DNA of 64,000 nt from JANQHS01 sp965267505 (GTDB lineage Bacteria; Bacteroidota; Bacteroidia; Cytophagales; CCMP332), in the NCBI GenBank assembly GCA_965267505.1, contig OZ254081.1:2418001-2482000 (forward strand), given 5' to 3'. The notes beneath the pieces are model-generated. The model was not told where the DNA came from and made no database searches. It saw nothing but the letters and a program-made list of their open reading frames with translations. Positions 47,238-56,596 of this stretch are shown here, piece by piece. Position 1 is the stretch's first letter; every line of letters starts with the position of its first letter. The position numbers and the translations under genes are program-made.

Positions 47238-49574
47238 ATGAAAGAACGCCAAAGACCACTGCTGATGCTTGCAGCGGGTATCCTGCTATGCGGATTTGCC
47301 ATGGCCCAGGATTCCCAAATAAAGAAAGAGTACAATACACAGAACGTCAAGATTGCCAATAAGTACCTGAAAATGGGTGAGGCATATTCCGCTCTAGAGT
47401 ATTTCCAAAAGGAGAATGAAGAAAACCCTAAAAACTATTATGCTGCTTATGAATTGGCGGAGCTGTATTATGAGCTTTTTGACTACCCCAATGCTGAAAA
47501 GTACTATTCCACTGTTGCAAAATCGGCTAGCAATGAATTTCCACATTCTGTCTTCTGGCATGGCGTTACGGCGAAAATGAATGGTAAGTATGTTGAAGCA
47601 AAAGATATTTTGGATGGTTTTGTTAAGAATTATCATGGAAATGCCAGTGGTGATGAGGTTATCATTGAGAAAGCAAAATTGGAATATGAAGGATGCAGGG
47701 TTGCGCTAAAGGAGCTTGAAAAAAAGGAAAAAGATATTCATTTCATAAATATGGACCGTCCGATTAATACGGGTGCCGACGAATACGCACCCGGCTTAAT
47801 AAGGGATTCGGTATTTGTCCTAGTTTCAGATAGAAAAGGGGTAAAGCAGGATAATAAAGACAGGGAGAACGAAATATTTTACTCAGATAACTTTTCTGTT
47901 AAATACAACAAAAGAACTAGCCGTTGGACGGTAAGTAATTCGTCTGGTTACCTGGTTGCCTCAAATTCTTTTAAAGCTGATGGACCAGGATCCTTCACAA
48001 AAGGAGGAAAGAAGTTCTACTACACTTCTTGTCAGGAAGAGGATGGCCAATGTGCAATTTTTGTTGCGAAAAGACGGGGTAAGACCTGGTATACCGAAAA
48101 GCTTAACGAAAATATCAATCCTTCAAAAACGGAGAACAAACATCCATTCATTACTCCCCATGGCGATACTCTTTTCTTTGTTTCAGAGAGAAGTGGGGGA
48201 AAAGGTATGCAGGATATCTGGTACTCAACAAAGACCAAGGCGGAAGAATGGGGACCTGCTATAAATATGGGAGACCGGATTAATACACCTTATAAGGATG
48301 TATCTCCTTCATACTATCCAAAAGAAAGAACCTTGTTTTTTGCCTCGGATGGAAGAGAGGGTTTTGGAGGTGTTGATCTTTACATGGCTACCGGGGAAGG
48401 ACTCTCTTTTGTAAAAGACCTTGGAATGCCATTTAACTCAAGTAGAAATGACTTCTACCTGGTTCTTGGAGAGAGAAGAGGCTATTTTTCTTCGGACCGG
48501 GATGGAGGAAAAGGGAAGACAGATATCTACTCTTTCGAGTACAAATCAAGGAAGCATTTCATCAAGGCTGCTGCTAACGAATACCTGGACGACTTCAAGC
48601 AATACACTGCCTTAACTCGGATAAGTTATGCCGGTTCTGGAAATCAATCTGCCTCAAATGTGAAAGTTATGCTGGTTGATGATGAGGGAAATATTCTGAA
48701 AACAACTCAATCCGACTCTGATGGAATGGTGAAGTTTGATGAAATCCCAACTGACAAGAATTACAGGATTGTTATCGACTCAGATGACCCAAAGCTTCAA
48801 GCCGACATGAAGTACTTTATCAATGATATCGAGGTGGTTGATAATTTGTCTTTAGTTTATTTCAAGGATCAGCCCCAGGCTACTTTAACCATGGATCATA
48901 AGGGTTCGGATTATTCTCTAGGTGATTTCAAAGGTTTCGCCCTGCTGGGAAGCATAGCCTATGAATCGGGAGGAGCTCCTGCGGGTGGCGTTCCTGTTCT
49001 ATTGGTAGATTCGGATGGAAATGTGATCAAAAAAGCTAGGACCAACCAAAAGGGATTTATGAGGTTCGAAAACCTTGACACCGATCAGAATTATAGAGTG
49101 GTATTGGACACTGAAGATCCTAGATATGATCCCAATGCCGCAGTCGTTTTCAATGACCTGGGACTTAAGCGCTATGAAAAAGTGGTTGAGAACGTGAAGT
49201 TTGAGAACATCTATTTTGATTTCGGTTCAAAGGATTTGAATCAGTATGCCAAAGAGACCTTGGACGAATTAGGGCGTTATTATGCTGAAAATCCAACCAT
49301 CCAAGTTGATATTTCCGCTTTTACTGATACCGTTGGAAATGCTGATTTCAACAGAAAACTATCAGCAAGTAGGGCTAACTCGGTCCTCGAATACCTCAGA
49401 TTAAGAAAAGTAGACGAAAGTGCTTTGGTTCTTTATCCTATGGGCGAGGAAAGCAAGATCACCGTAGATCTTAACACTATTAAGATTCCCGGGGTCACTG
49501 ATCCGGAAGAAAAGGGCTCTGCATACAGTAGGAGGGTTGAATTTTACATCGTAAAAGCCCCGGAGGATGAATAA
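47238..49574 (+). CDS. PorE-like OmpA family protein (TPR, beta-propeller, OmpA)
   Basis: 778 residues. Signal peptide 1-24 (ends AMAQ); TPR-like helices about 30-165 (YLKMGEAYSALEYFQKENEENP); PD40/WD40-like beta-propeller about 175-430 with blades such as GDTLFFVSERSGGKGMQDIWYS and LFFASDGREGFGGVDLY; two carboxypeptidase-regulatory-like modules about 455-535 and 570-645 (VMLVDDEGNILK, VLLVDSDGNVIK); and a C-terminal OmpA peptidoglycan-binding domain about 655-775 (FENIYFDFGSKDL, DISAFTDTVGNADFNRKLSASRA). This order matches PorE (PG1058) of Porphyromonas, an outer-membrane T9SS component tied to peptidoglycan. It follows the SprF-like gene by 18 bp and probably anchors the secretion machinery for the adhesin. 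Confidence 0.87.
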   Translation: MKERQRPLLMLAAGILLCGFAMAQDSQIKKEYNTQNVKIANKYLKMGEAYSALEYFQKENEENPKNYYAAYELAELYYELFDYPNAEKYYSTVAKSASNEFPHSVFWHGVTAKMNGKYVEAKDILDGFVKNYHGNASGDEVIIEKAKLEYEGCRVALKELEKKEKDIHFINMDRPINTGADEYAPGLIRDSVFVLVSDRKGVKQDNKDRENEIFYSDNFSVKYNKRTSRWTVSNSSGYLVASNSFKADGPGSFTKGGKKFYYTSCQEEDGQCAIFVAKRRGKTWYTEKLNENINPSKTENKHPFITPHGDTLFFVSERSGGKGMQDIWYSTKTKAEEWGPAINMGDRINTPYKDVSPSYYPKERTLFFASDGREGFGGVDLYMATGEGLSFVKDLGMPFNSSRNDFYLVLGERRGYFSSDRDGGKGKTDIYSFEYKSRKHFIKAAANEYLDDFKQYTALTRISYAGSGNQSASNVKVMLVDDEGNILKTTQSDSDGMVKFDEIPTDKNYRIVIDSDDPKLQADMKYFINDIEVVDNLSLVYFKDQPQATLTMDHKGSDYSLGDFKGFALLGSIAYESGGAPAGGVPVLLVDSDGNVIKKARTNQKGFMRFENLDTDQNYRVVLDTEDPRYDPNAAVVFNDLGLKRYEKVVENVKFENIYFDFGSKDLNQYAKETLDELGRYYAENPTIQVDISAFTDTVGNADFNRKLSASRANSVLEYLRLRKVDESALVLYPMGEESKITVDLNTIKIPGVTDPEEKGSAYSRRVEFYIVKAPEDE

Positions 49575-49642
49575 TCCTTTTCTTTGGTAGAGAAAAAATT
49601 AGTTTCTTTAGAAAAAATAGGTGTGATCTTCTAGGCCTCATT

Positions 49643-52492
49643 ATGAAAAAATCAACCAGGATTTTGCTTCTTGGGCTGTTGTTTTTGCCCTTTTTAAATG
49701 TCCAAGCCCAAAAACGTGCAGACGCCGAAATTGAAGTCGCTGATAAGTATTTTGAAAACGGTGAATTCTACTTAGCTGCAGATTATTACAATCGTGCCCT
49801 TGGGCAAGATAAAAACAACTACTATCTGAACTTCCGTCTTGCGGAATGTTACAGGCTTTATTTTGACTACGCTAAAGCTGAAAAACAATATTTGCAGGCG
49901 GGTAAGTTAGGTGCTGATCGGGAATATCCCTTGGTAAGGTTTTGGTATGCTATGATGCTTAAGAGCAATGGTAAATACGAAAGGGCTGTTGGAGAGTTCG
50001 ATAAGTTTCTAGGCCGTTTCAGTCCTGAAATTGAGGAAGACACCATGTTTATCACAGAGGCAAAACTCGAACAAGCCGGTTGCGAACTCGCTATGGCCGA
50101 GTTAAAAAAGCCTTTGCGGGATTATGATTTTCAATTACTTCCCTTTCCTGTTAATACGGAATTCTCAGAATACGCTCCTGCCTTTTATGAAAACGATAGT
50201 TCAATAATTCTTGCTTCATCGAGAGAAGGAACTAAAGGAAATGAGATTGATGTCAGGCTCGGTGGTCAGTATACTGATGTGTTTCGATTTCGAAAAGGAA
50301 ACGGTACCCGTTGGAGCGAGTACGATGACAAGGATAATTTCTCGGCAATAAATACTATCAGAAATGATGGAGCCGGGGAGTTCACAATGGATAAAAAGAA
50401 ATTTTATTATACCAGTTGCCTAGAGGATGAATATCCATGTGCCATTTATGTATCTAACCTTGTCGAAGGCAAATGGACTGAAGGGGTGAGGCTTAATGAT
50501 AACATAAATGTACCTGGCTTTGAAACCAAGCAACCCTCTCTGACCTTTTCAGGGGACACAATCTTCTTTGTATCGCTAAGGCCGGATGGCTACGGAAATA
50601 ATGATATATGGTATTCCATAAAGTCCGGAGCGGGGGAGAATTGGGGAGAAGCCAAAAACATGGGTCCTAATGTGAATACCCCATTCCTTGATATGGCACC
50701 GCAGTACTACGAAAATGGCAAGATCCTTTTCTTTGTTTCAAATGGTCACAAAGGTTTCGGGGGTCTCGATATTTTCGAGTATTTCATTGAAGGCGAAGGA
50801 GAATTGAGAAACTTGGGCCTGCCTTTTAATTCTAACAGAGATGACTTCTACTTTCACCTTGGAGAGCATAAGGGAGTTATGGCTTCCAATCGCGAGGGGG
50901 GCAAGGGAAGTGATGACATCTATTACTTCAATATTGATAGTAAGGACATCATTTTGGCAAAGGTTAATAAGGATAGTCTTTCCTATCATGATGTGTTTAA
51001 GGTAATTTCTACATTGACCTATTCTGAATCTGGTGAGCCTGCTCATGATGTGGACGTCTTATTGACTGATGCGGATGGAAATATTTTAAAAAGGGCTAGG
51101 ACTGATCAATATGGTCAGGTTGAATTTGATAGTCTTTCAACTCAGAATGATTATAAGGTAATGCTAACTGAAGACAGGGATGATCTTTCATCTACAGTCT
51201 TTTATTCTGGCTCTAACGGGGATGTAGACCTTTCCGAGACCCGTCAGGGAAAAATACTTGCTGTAATTGTAAAAGACCAATTGCAGGAGATCGGAAAGTT
51301 TGCTTTGCTTTCGACCATAGTTTTGGCAGAATCGGGAGAACCCGCAATTGATGTTCCTGTGCTACTGGTCGATGATGAAGGAAATATTCTGAAAAGAACC
51401 ACTACCGATCATGTTGGTATGGTAAGGTTTGAAAATCTTGATTCAGATAAAAATTACAACATAGTTATTGATGAGGACTTTCTTTCTCTTGTCTCTGATG
51501 TGAAATACATCAGTGGAGAGACCAAGCTGATCTGGACTAAGAAAGAAGCAATGCAGGGTACCACTGCTTTTGAAAATATTTATTTCGACTTCAATGATTA
51601 TAAGATCAGAAGAGAAGCAGAAATGACTTTAGATGAATTGGCAACTTATTTAAAGGATAATTCCAATGCCAAGGTCGAGATCTCTGCCTATGCGGATAAT
51701 ATTGGAGGGGAAGACTACAACAAAGACCTTTCCAAGAAAAGAGGAGAAGAGGTTGAAAAATATTTGGAATCCAGAGGGGCTAAGCCTAGTTCTCTTGTGA
51801 TCAATGCAATGGGGGAAAGTAAGCCATTGGGCAATAATACCAACCCCGTAGGAAGAAGATTGAACAGAAGGGCGGAATTCACTGTCTCAGGAGGCCATCA
51901 CTACGAAACACTTATGATGACCTATGTGGTAGAATCGCCAACACAACTAAATGATGTTGCCAAATTGTTCAATATGCCGATCGAAGAATTAGTACGGGTA
52001 AATAATCTTGACAAGAACTCAATTGATGCTTTAACTCCGCTAAGGGTTAGAAGGACAGGTGATAATGGATTGATCGCACCGGTAACTATGAGTGCGGCTT
52101 CAAGACAGGGAAATTCGGGAGGGTCTATGGTTAAGATCGAGCAACTGAGCCTACCTCCATTGAAGGATGGCCAGGAGTATTATGTGGTCGAGCCCTTGAA
52201 CACTCTTTACAGCATTGCAAAGGCCCATGGAATGACGGTTGATGAGTTAAAACAGATCAACGGTCTGACATCAAACAGAATTCAAATAGGCTGGAGATTG
52301 ATCGTTGAGCCTAAAGAGATCAATTATGGAGTAGTGCAAACCGGAAAATATGTCGTCAAGGAAGGCGACACTATGTTTGACATTGCGGAGCGATTCGGCC
52401 TGACAGTTTCCAGATTGAGAGAATTGAATGGACTTGATAATAATTTACTATTCTCCGGCATGGTTCTACGCGTAAGCGAAGAATCCAATTAA
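49643..52492 (+). CDS. PorE-like OmpA family protein with three C-terminal LysM domains
   Basis: 949 residues, a paralogue of the preceding gene with the same order: signal peptide 1-22 (ends VQAQ), TPR-like 25-150, PD40 beta-propeller about 160-430 (DTIFFVSLRPDGYGNNDIWYS-like blades), two regulatory-like beta modules about 450-540 and 560-640, and OmpA domain about 645-755 (FENIYFDFNDYKI, EISAYADNIGGEDYNKDLSKKR). It then adds three LysM motifs absent from the paralogue, opening with TYVVESPTQLNDVAKLF, YYVVEPLNTLYSIAKAHG and YVVKEGDTMFDIAERFG. OmpA and LysM would both bind peptidoglycan. A 68-base AT-rich gap without a convincing promoter separates it from the previous gene. Confidence 0.88.
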   Translation: MKKSTRILLLGLLFLPFLNVQAQKRADAEIEVADKYFENGEFYLAADYYNRALGQDKNNYYLNFRLAECYRLYFDYAKAEKQYLQAGKLGADREYPLVRFWYAMMLKSNGKYERAVGEFDKFLGRFSPEIEEDTMFITEAKLEQAGCELAMAELKKPLRDYDFQLLPFPVNTEFSEYAPAFYENDSSIILASSREGTKGNEIDVRLGGQYTDVFRFRKGNGTRWSEYDDKDNFSAINTIRNDGAGEFTMDKKKFYYTSCLEDEYPCAIYVSNLVEGKWTEGVRLNDNINVPGFETKQPSLTFSGDTIFFVSLRPDGYGNNDIWYSIKSGAGENWGEAKNMGPNVNTPFLDMAPQYYENGKILFFVSNGHKGFGGLDIFEYFIEGEGELRNLGLPFNSNRDDFYFHLGEHKGVMASNREGGKGSDDIYYFNIDSKDIILAKVNKDSLSYHDVFKVISTLTYSESGEPAHDVDVLLTDADGNILKRARTDQYGQVEFDSLSTQNDYKVMLTEDRDDLSSTVFYSGSNGDVDLSETRQGKILAVIVKDQLQEIGKFALLSTIVLAESGEPAIDVPVLLVDDEGNILKRTTTDHVGMVRFENLDSDKNYNIVIDEDFLSLVSDVKYISGETKLIWTKKEAMQGTTAFENIYFDFNDYKIRREAEMTLDELATYLKDNSNAKVEISAYADNIGGEDYNKDLSKKRGEEVEKYLESRGAKPSSLVINAMGESKPLGNNTNPVGRRLNRRAEFTVSGGHHYETLMMTYVVESPTQLNDVAKLFNMPIEELVRVNNLDKNSIDALTPLRVRRTGDNGLIAPVTMSAASRQGNSGGSMVKIEQLSLPPLKDGQEYYVVEPLNTLYSIAKAHGMTVDELKQINGLTSNRIQIGWRLIVEPKEINYGVVQTGKYVVKEGDTMFDIAERFGLTVSRLRELNGLDNNLLFSGMVLRVSEESN

Positions 52493-52501
52493 TCTGGTTA
52501 C

Positions 52502-52517
52502 GGAACCCTTCTGTTCC
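52502..52517 (+). terminator. Possible terminator closing the surface-protein locus
   Basis: GGAAC and GTTCC form a 5-bp stem around a 6-base loop, followed by TTTTGATTT. It lies 10 bases after the LysM/OmpA gene. An alternative pairing GGTT/AACC just upstream competes. The stem is short, so this is a weak call. Confidence 0.35.
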
Positions 52518-52554
52518 TTTTGATTTCGTTTTATTTGCGGCTTCTTTTTCTAAG

Positions 52555-53580
52555 ATGAAGAACTGGATCAGGGAAACCCTTAAATTTCTCCTCGGAGCAG
52601 GAATCGCAAGCTTCTTTCTCTATATAACTCTTAGAGACCGACCTATCACCGAGATCATTGAAGATCTTAAAAATGTAAAATGGGTTTGGGTTTGGATTGC
52701 TGGGCTTTGTTTGTTTGTCAGTCATGTATTTAGAACCCTCCGTTGGCAAATGCTATTGGCGGAAGCTGGGAAGAGGACAGGTTTTCTCAACACCTTAAAT
52801 TCTGTCCTCATCTGTTATGGAGTTAATAGTCTGACACCCAGGTTAGGAGAGATAGCCAGGTGCTCTACTCTTTATCGAAGCGAAAAAGTTCCCGTTTCCA
52901 CCTCCCTTGGTACCGTGATAATTGAGCGTGTAGCAGACCTTCTTGTTTTAGGTTTAGGAATAACTATAGTGTTTCTTATTGAGTTTAACCTACTTAAAGA
53001 TCTCATTTACAACGTTTTTCTTAGGATCTCGGAAATGTTTGGATCCACCAGAGTATGGTTAGGGCTGATCGCTTTCATGTTAATTGGAGCCATTGGTATT
53101 TGGGTATTAAAAAACACCAGGATCAAGTCCAGGTCTGGGCGTGTAGGGCAGAAGGTCTACGATTTTTTGCATGAATTATATCATTCAGCCAAAAGTGTTA
53201 CCAAGCTGAAACACCCACTTCGATTTACACTTTACACCATAGGTCTCTGGGGGTTCCTTGTTTTGTTAACCTATGCCTTCTTTTTCTCCTTGAATGAGAC
53301 CTCTAACCTGAGTTTCTATTTTGCCTTCGTTGTCTTTTTCGTTGGAGGTATGGGCTGGGTTTTGCCTGTTCCTAACGGAATGGGCCCATTTCACTATGTG
53401 GTTTGGCAGTTGTTTCTTGCTTTCGGACTTTCCGGCGAAGTGGGAAAAAACTTTGCCATCGTCGACAATGGTGGAACCTTGATCGTTACCCTGCTTTATG
53501 GTGTGATTGCCTATGCGCTTTTTCTTTTTCTTGAGATCAAGCAAGGAAAGCCTGAGACTATCGAAGCTTCAGGAGAATAG
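52555..53580 (+). CDS. Flippase-like integral membrane protein (UPF0104 / LPG synthase TM type)
   Basis: 341 residues with about seven or eight membrane spans. The conserved blocks of the lysylphosphatidylglycerol-synthase TM region family are visible: VFRTLRWQMLL (about 60-70), GYGVNSLTPRLGEIAR-like ICYGVNSLTPRLGEIARC (about 92-109), TVIIERVADLLVLG (about 121-134) and GGMGWVLPVPNGMGPFH toward the end. Members are thought to translocate lipids or lipid-linked sugars; no catalytic aminoacyltransferase domain is attached. Its 3' end overlaps the convergent RqcH-like gene by 12 bp. Confidence 0.82.
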   Translation: MKNWIRETLKFLLGAGIASFFLYITLRDRPITEIIEDLKNVKWVWVWIAGLCLFVSHVFRTLRWQMLLAEAGKRTGFLNTLNSVLICYGVNSLTPRLGEIARCSTLYRSEKVPVSTSLGTVIIERVADLLVLGLGITIVFLIEFNLLKDLIYNVFLRISEMFGSTRVWLGLIAFMLIGAIGIWVLKNTRIKSRSGRVGQKVYDFLHELYHSAKSVTKLKHPLRFTLYTIGLWGFLVLLTYAFFFSLNETSNLSFYFAFVVFFVGGMGWVLPVPNGMGPFHYVVWQLFLAFGLSGEVGKNFAIVDNGGTLIVTLLYGVIAYALFLFLEIKQGKPETIEASGE

Positions 53581-55098
53581 GATAGATTCCTTTTCAACCA
53601 CTACCTGGCCAGGGGGACTTCCTTTCTTTTTTCTAACATACTTCCTTTGAGTACTGATGACAGGACAATTCTCTTCCCCTTTTCTCTTGGAATTCTGAAC
53701 GGCTAGTTCTGCTGCTCTTTCTATCACCTCATTAGGAATACTTTTCTTCATCGGATTCACAATGATCACATGAGATCCGGGGGCATCTCTTACATGCAAC
53801 CACAGATCATCCTTCGAAGACCAACTTCTTAGAAGCTCGTCATTTTTAGCTCCTGATTTTCCCACCCTTATTTCGTATCCTAGGAATTCTTCTCTTTTAA
53901 AAGGAAGACTTTCCCCAGTAGAAATTGGGCCTTTGGAGGGTTTTAGAACCCGATCCAATTCCTTTTTTGATTCTAGATCTTTTATCTGAGAGACTCTAGC
54001 CAACAGCTCGGACAAATAACCCTGCTCCTGTTTGATCCTTAATTTTTGATGTTCGATCTCCTTATATCTGCTCTTTGATTTCTTGTACCACCTTTCAGCC
54101 TGTGCTTGAGGGCTAAGTCCTTGCTTTATTTTCAGGAGGATCTTGGTACCTGTATAGAAATCCTCTACTTCCGCTTCAGTGGTTGGATGTTGAAATAGAT
54201 GGAGATTTGCCATCAAAAGGTCTGCTTTCTTGGAAAATGGATCTTCTTCCTCCTTCTTTTGAAGATCAGCTTTTAATTTCTCAAGCCTGGTTTCCTGTTT
54301 CTTTGCAAGGGATTCTAAGCGTTTTTGCTCTTTCGCTTTTGGAAGTTTAAAATGATAATACCTGCCTTTTGCTTTTTCGTATTCAAGAAATGCTTCAAGA
54401 ATACTTGGACCGGCTGTTTCAAACCCTGGACCTCCATAGAATGCAAGTCTTGGCTTATCCGCCTGGTTTAAAAAAAATTTGGGAGACCTTTCAACTTCAT
54501 TAATAATATCCTTTAAAAGCTGAGATTGTTGCGAAGTATCTTTTTGAAAGAGTCCTCTTTTTCCCAACTCAGCAATCATTGAAATATCCAGGAAAGGAAA
54601 CTGTTTCCTCAGGTCTTTTTGGTCATTGATGGGATCGGAAAATTGAAAACGAGGTACCCTGGCTTCTGGAATAATAAAATCATGATCCTCTTTGAAACCG
54701 GAATTAAAGACTTCAATTGTTTTCCCCAGTTTTTTTTGAATCAAATTGGCACTTCTTCCAAAAAGCTTGAAGATCAATCTTTTTTCTTCCCCCTTGAATT
54801 TGATCCAGAAGACCCTTTCGAAAGGCACCCCTTCTATTTGTTCTATGCTTTCCCCTTCAAGATCATTGAAAAGTTCCGCATAGTTAATTTTTGGATAATG
54901 GTAATCTTTTCGAAGCGAAAGGCTCTCCTTTCCAGGGTCAAGGTCTAGGTTTAAAAAAACAGATTCTGAACTCTTTGTTTGGAATTTAATAACTAGTTGA
55001 TTTCTAGTATGACTAATTGCTCCGGAAAAGCTTGCCTCTTTTAATCTGGAATTCAGTTTTTCGAAAAATAGCTTAAGAAAGAAATAGGACAGGCCCAT
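53569..55098 (-). CDS. NFACT family protein, RqcH-like ribosome quality control factor
   Basis: 509 residues. An N-terminal NFACT-N-like domain (about 1-170) is followed by a long charged coiled-coil segment (about 240-385, with LAKKQETRLEKLKADLQKKE) and a C-terminal NFACT-R/DUF814 domain (about 405-500) containing GYEIRVGKSGAKNDELL and LWLHVRDAPGSHVIIV. RqcH/NEMF proteins bind stalled 50S-peptidyl-tRNA complexes; bacterial RqcH recruits tRNA(Ala) for alanine tailing. The DR motif important in B. subtilis RqcH appears here as Glu94-Arg95 (FERVFWIKF). The start overlaps the hydrolase stop by one base; the end overlaps the flippase gene convergently. Confidence 0.85.
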   Translation of the reverse strand: MGLSYFFLKLFFEKLNSRLKEASFSGAISHTRNQLVIKFQTKSSESVFLNLDLDPGKESLSLRKDYHYPKINYAELFNDLEGESIEQIEGVPFERVFWIKFKGEEKRLIFKLFGRSANLIQKKLGKTIEVFNSGFKEDHDFIIPEARVPRFQFSDPINDQKDLRKQFPFLDISMIAELGKRGLFQKDTSQQSQLLKDIINEVERSPKFFLNQADKPRLAFYGGPGFETAGPSILEAFLEYEKAKGRYYHFKLPKAKEQKRLESLAKKQETRLEKLKADLQKKEEEDPFSKKADLLMANLHLFQHPTTEAEVEDFYTGTKILLKIKQGLSPQAQAERWYKKSKSRYKEIEHQKLRIKQEQGYLSELLARVSQIKDLESKKELDRVLKPSKGPISTGESLPFKREEFLGYEIRVGKSGAKNDELLRSWSSKDDLWLHVRDAPGSHVIIVNPMKKSIPNEVIERAAELAVQNSKRKGEENCPVISTQRKYVRKKKGSPPGQVVVEKESILFS

Positions 55099-55859
55099 TA
55101 GAATTCGACCTCTAATCCATCATAAGCAAGATTCACACCGGTAGGCAGTTCTTCCTCTACCTCAGCATGAAACCCAAGGTTATGACTAATGTGCGTAAGT
55201 AAAGCTTGTTCGGGTTGAACAATTTCGATGATGGCAAGGGCTTCCTCCAAAGTTAGATGAGAAATGTGCTGTTCCTTTTGAAGAGCGTTAAGGACCAGGT
55301 ATCGACTTCCTTTAATTTTCTCAAGTTCCTGGTTATCAATGGTCTTTGCATCAGTTATATAGGTGAAATCATTAAACCTGAATCCAAGGATAGGGAGCTT
55401 ATAATGATGGATCTTGATGGGTAAGATCTTCTTACCGAACACCTCAAATTCATCGTTTCCTACTTCTGTGAACTCTACTTGAGGTAAGCCTGGGTATTTA
55501 TTGGCACCAAACACATAGGAGAAATCTTTTTCGATCTTAGAACTGGTACTGGAGTTTGCGTAAAGAGGCATGGACCTTCCTTGCTTAAAGTTGAAGGATC
55601 TGATCTCATCCAATCCAGCAACATGGTCTCTATGTGCATGTGTGTATAATACAGCATCAAGGCTCTCAACCTTGTGATCAAGCATCTGACGCCTGAAATC
55701 AGGACCTGTATCAATCACGAAATTCAGTTCATCCCATTCAACCAGAATGGATGATCTCTGTCTCTTATCCTTGGGATCTGTACTCTCGCAAACGGGGCAA
55801 TTACACGCAATTACAGGAACACCCTGAGAGGTTCCGGTTCCTAAGAAGCTAACTTTCAC
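55098..55859 (-). CDS. MBL-fold metallohydrolase, PhnP-like
   Basis: 253 residues. The metallo-beta-lactamase motif is THAHRDH with His74, His76, Asp78 and His79. The N-terminal GTGTSQGVPVIACNCPVC carries a Cys cluster (Cys19, Cys21, Cys24), the zinc-binding feature of PhnP-type phosphodiesterases. PhnP cleaves phosphoribosyl cyclic phosphate in E. coli, but there is no phn cluster here, so the physiological substrate is uncertain and a nucleotide or RNA phosphodiester is equally possible. It overlaps the upstream 91-residue gene by 4 bp and the RqcH-like gene by 1 bp. Confidence 0.87.
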   Translation of the reverse strand: MKVSFLGTGTSQGVPVIACNCPVCESTDPKDKRQRSSILVEWDELNFVIDTGPDFRRQMLDHKVESLDAVLYTHAHRDHVAGLDEIRSFNFKQGRSMPLYANSSTSSKIEKDFSYVFGANKYPGLPQVEFTEVGNDEFEVFGKKILPIKIHHYKLPILGFRFNDFTYITDAKTIDNQELEKIKGSRYLVLNALQKEQHISHLTLEEALAIIEIVQPEQALLTHISHNLGFHAEVEEELPTGVNLAYDGLEVEF

Positions 55860-56131
55860 AGCTTGATCTCCGCCTGCAACAGTCGTTGATAAAAAGTACG
55901 ATTCTTTTCTGAGAGGCTTTCTATATTAAGATCTACCTGCCTAAGAATCTCCACCAGGCAAGAGATCTTTGTCTCCATTGTATGGTACTTATTGATAAGA
56001 GCGACCTTATCCTCTTTCAAGAGGCAGTAACCAGACTTGAAGTTTCCCTTTTCATACCTCAGTATGTAATCGGATTCGGAAAACACATCTTCAAGTTTGG
56101 CTAAATAAGATTTAGAATATTTTACGGTCAA
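55856..56131 (-). CDS. Conserved hypothetical protein
   Basis: 91 residues, no signal peptide or membrane span. The N-terminal half contains aromatic and charged residues (SESDYILRYEKGNFKSGYCLL), and the C-terminal half is predicted helical (MVEILRQVDLNIESL-like region). I do not recognise a functional family. It starts 2 bp after the response regulator and overlaps the PhnP-like gene by 4 bp, so the reading frame is very likely real and co-expressed with the hydrolase. Confidence 0.75.
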   Translation of the reverse strand: MTVKYSKSYLAKLEDVFSESDYILRYEKGNFKSGYCLLKEDKVALINKYHTMETKISCLVEILRQVDLNIESLSEKNRTFYQRLLQAEIKL

Positions 56132-56133
56132 GC

Positions 56134-56508
56134 TTAAGAGATTTTTGTAAAGTTCTTCAACAGGAGACTGAGCTTATCAAAATCAATAGGTTTTTCAAGC
56201 ATATCAACCACTCCTAAAGATTTTAAATCTTTTACCTGTAGGTTAGACTCATTACCAGAAATAATAATTGCCGGGGTATCCGAGTTTTTGGCCTTGGCCT
56301 TTCTCAATTCCTCTAAGAACTTTTGTCCATCCATTACAGGCATTAAAAGATCCACAAGCATGAGATCAAAACCTGTCTTCAATGCCTGATCCAGGCCCTG
56401 TTGCCCATCTTTAGCAGCGACAACTTCGATCCCTCTTAATGAGAGAACCTGTTTTACTAATTTTTGGATAACCTGGCTGTCCTCTACAACCAATACCTTA
56501 CCTGCCAT
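56134..56508 (-). CDS. Stand-alone response regulator receiver protein
   Basis: 124 residues, a single CheY-like receiver domain. The acidic pocket is Glu9/Asp10, the phosphoacceptor is Asp53 (LMLVDLLMP), the switch Ser is in AIIISGNES and the conserved Lys is in the EKP segment. There is no output domain, so it must act by protein contact. No histidine kinase is encoded nearby. It heads the minus-strand operon with the 91-residue protein, the PhnP-like hydrolase and the RqcH-like protein, and is divergent from miaA across an 88-base AT-rich gap. Confidence 0.92.
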   Translation of the reverse strand: MAGKVLVVEDSQVIQKLVKQVLSLRGIEVVAAKDGQQGLDQALKTGFDLMLVDLLMPVMDGQKFLEELRKAKAKNSDTPAIIISGNESNLQVKDLKSLGVVDMLEKPIDFDKLSLLLKNFTKIS

Positions 56509-56596
56509 CTAATTGGGGTTGTTCCATACAAATGAACAAAATTTGTCAATTTTTGACTTCTTTATTTCAATTTTAGATTGTGGAAAAACCTAAGGC

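Noticed and set aside
56509..56596. Near-palindromic AT-rich bases between the response regulator and miaA as an operator
   Set aside because: ACAAAATTTGT is not a perfect palindrome and no complete promoter can be placed; typical of AT-rich gaps.
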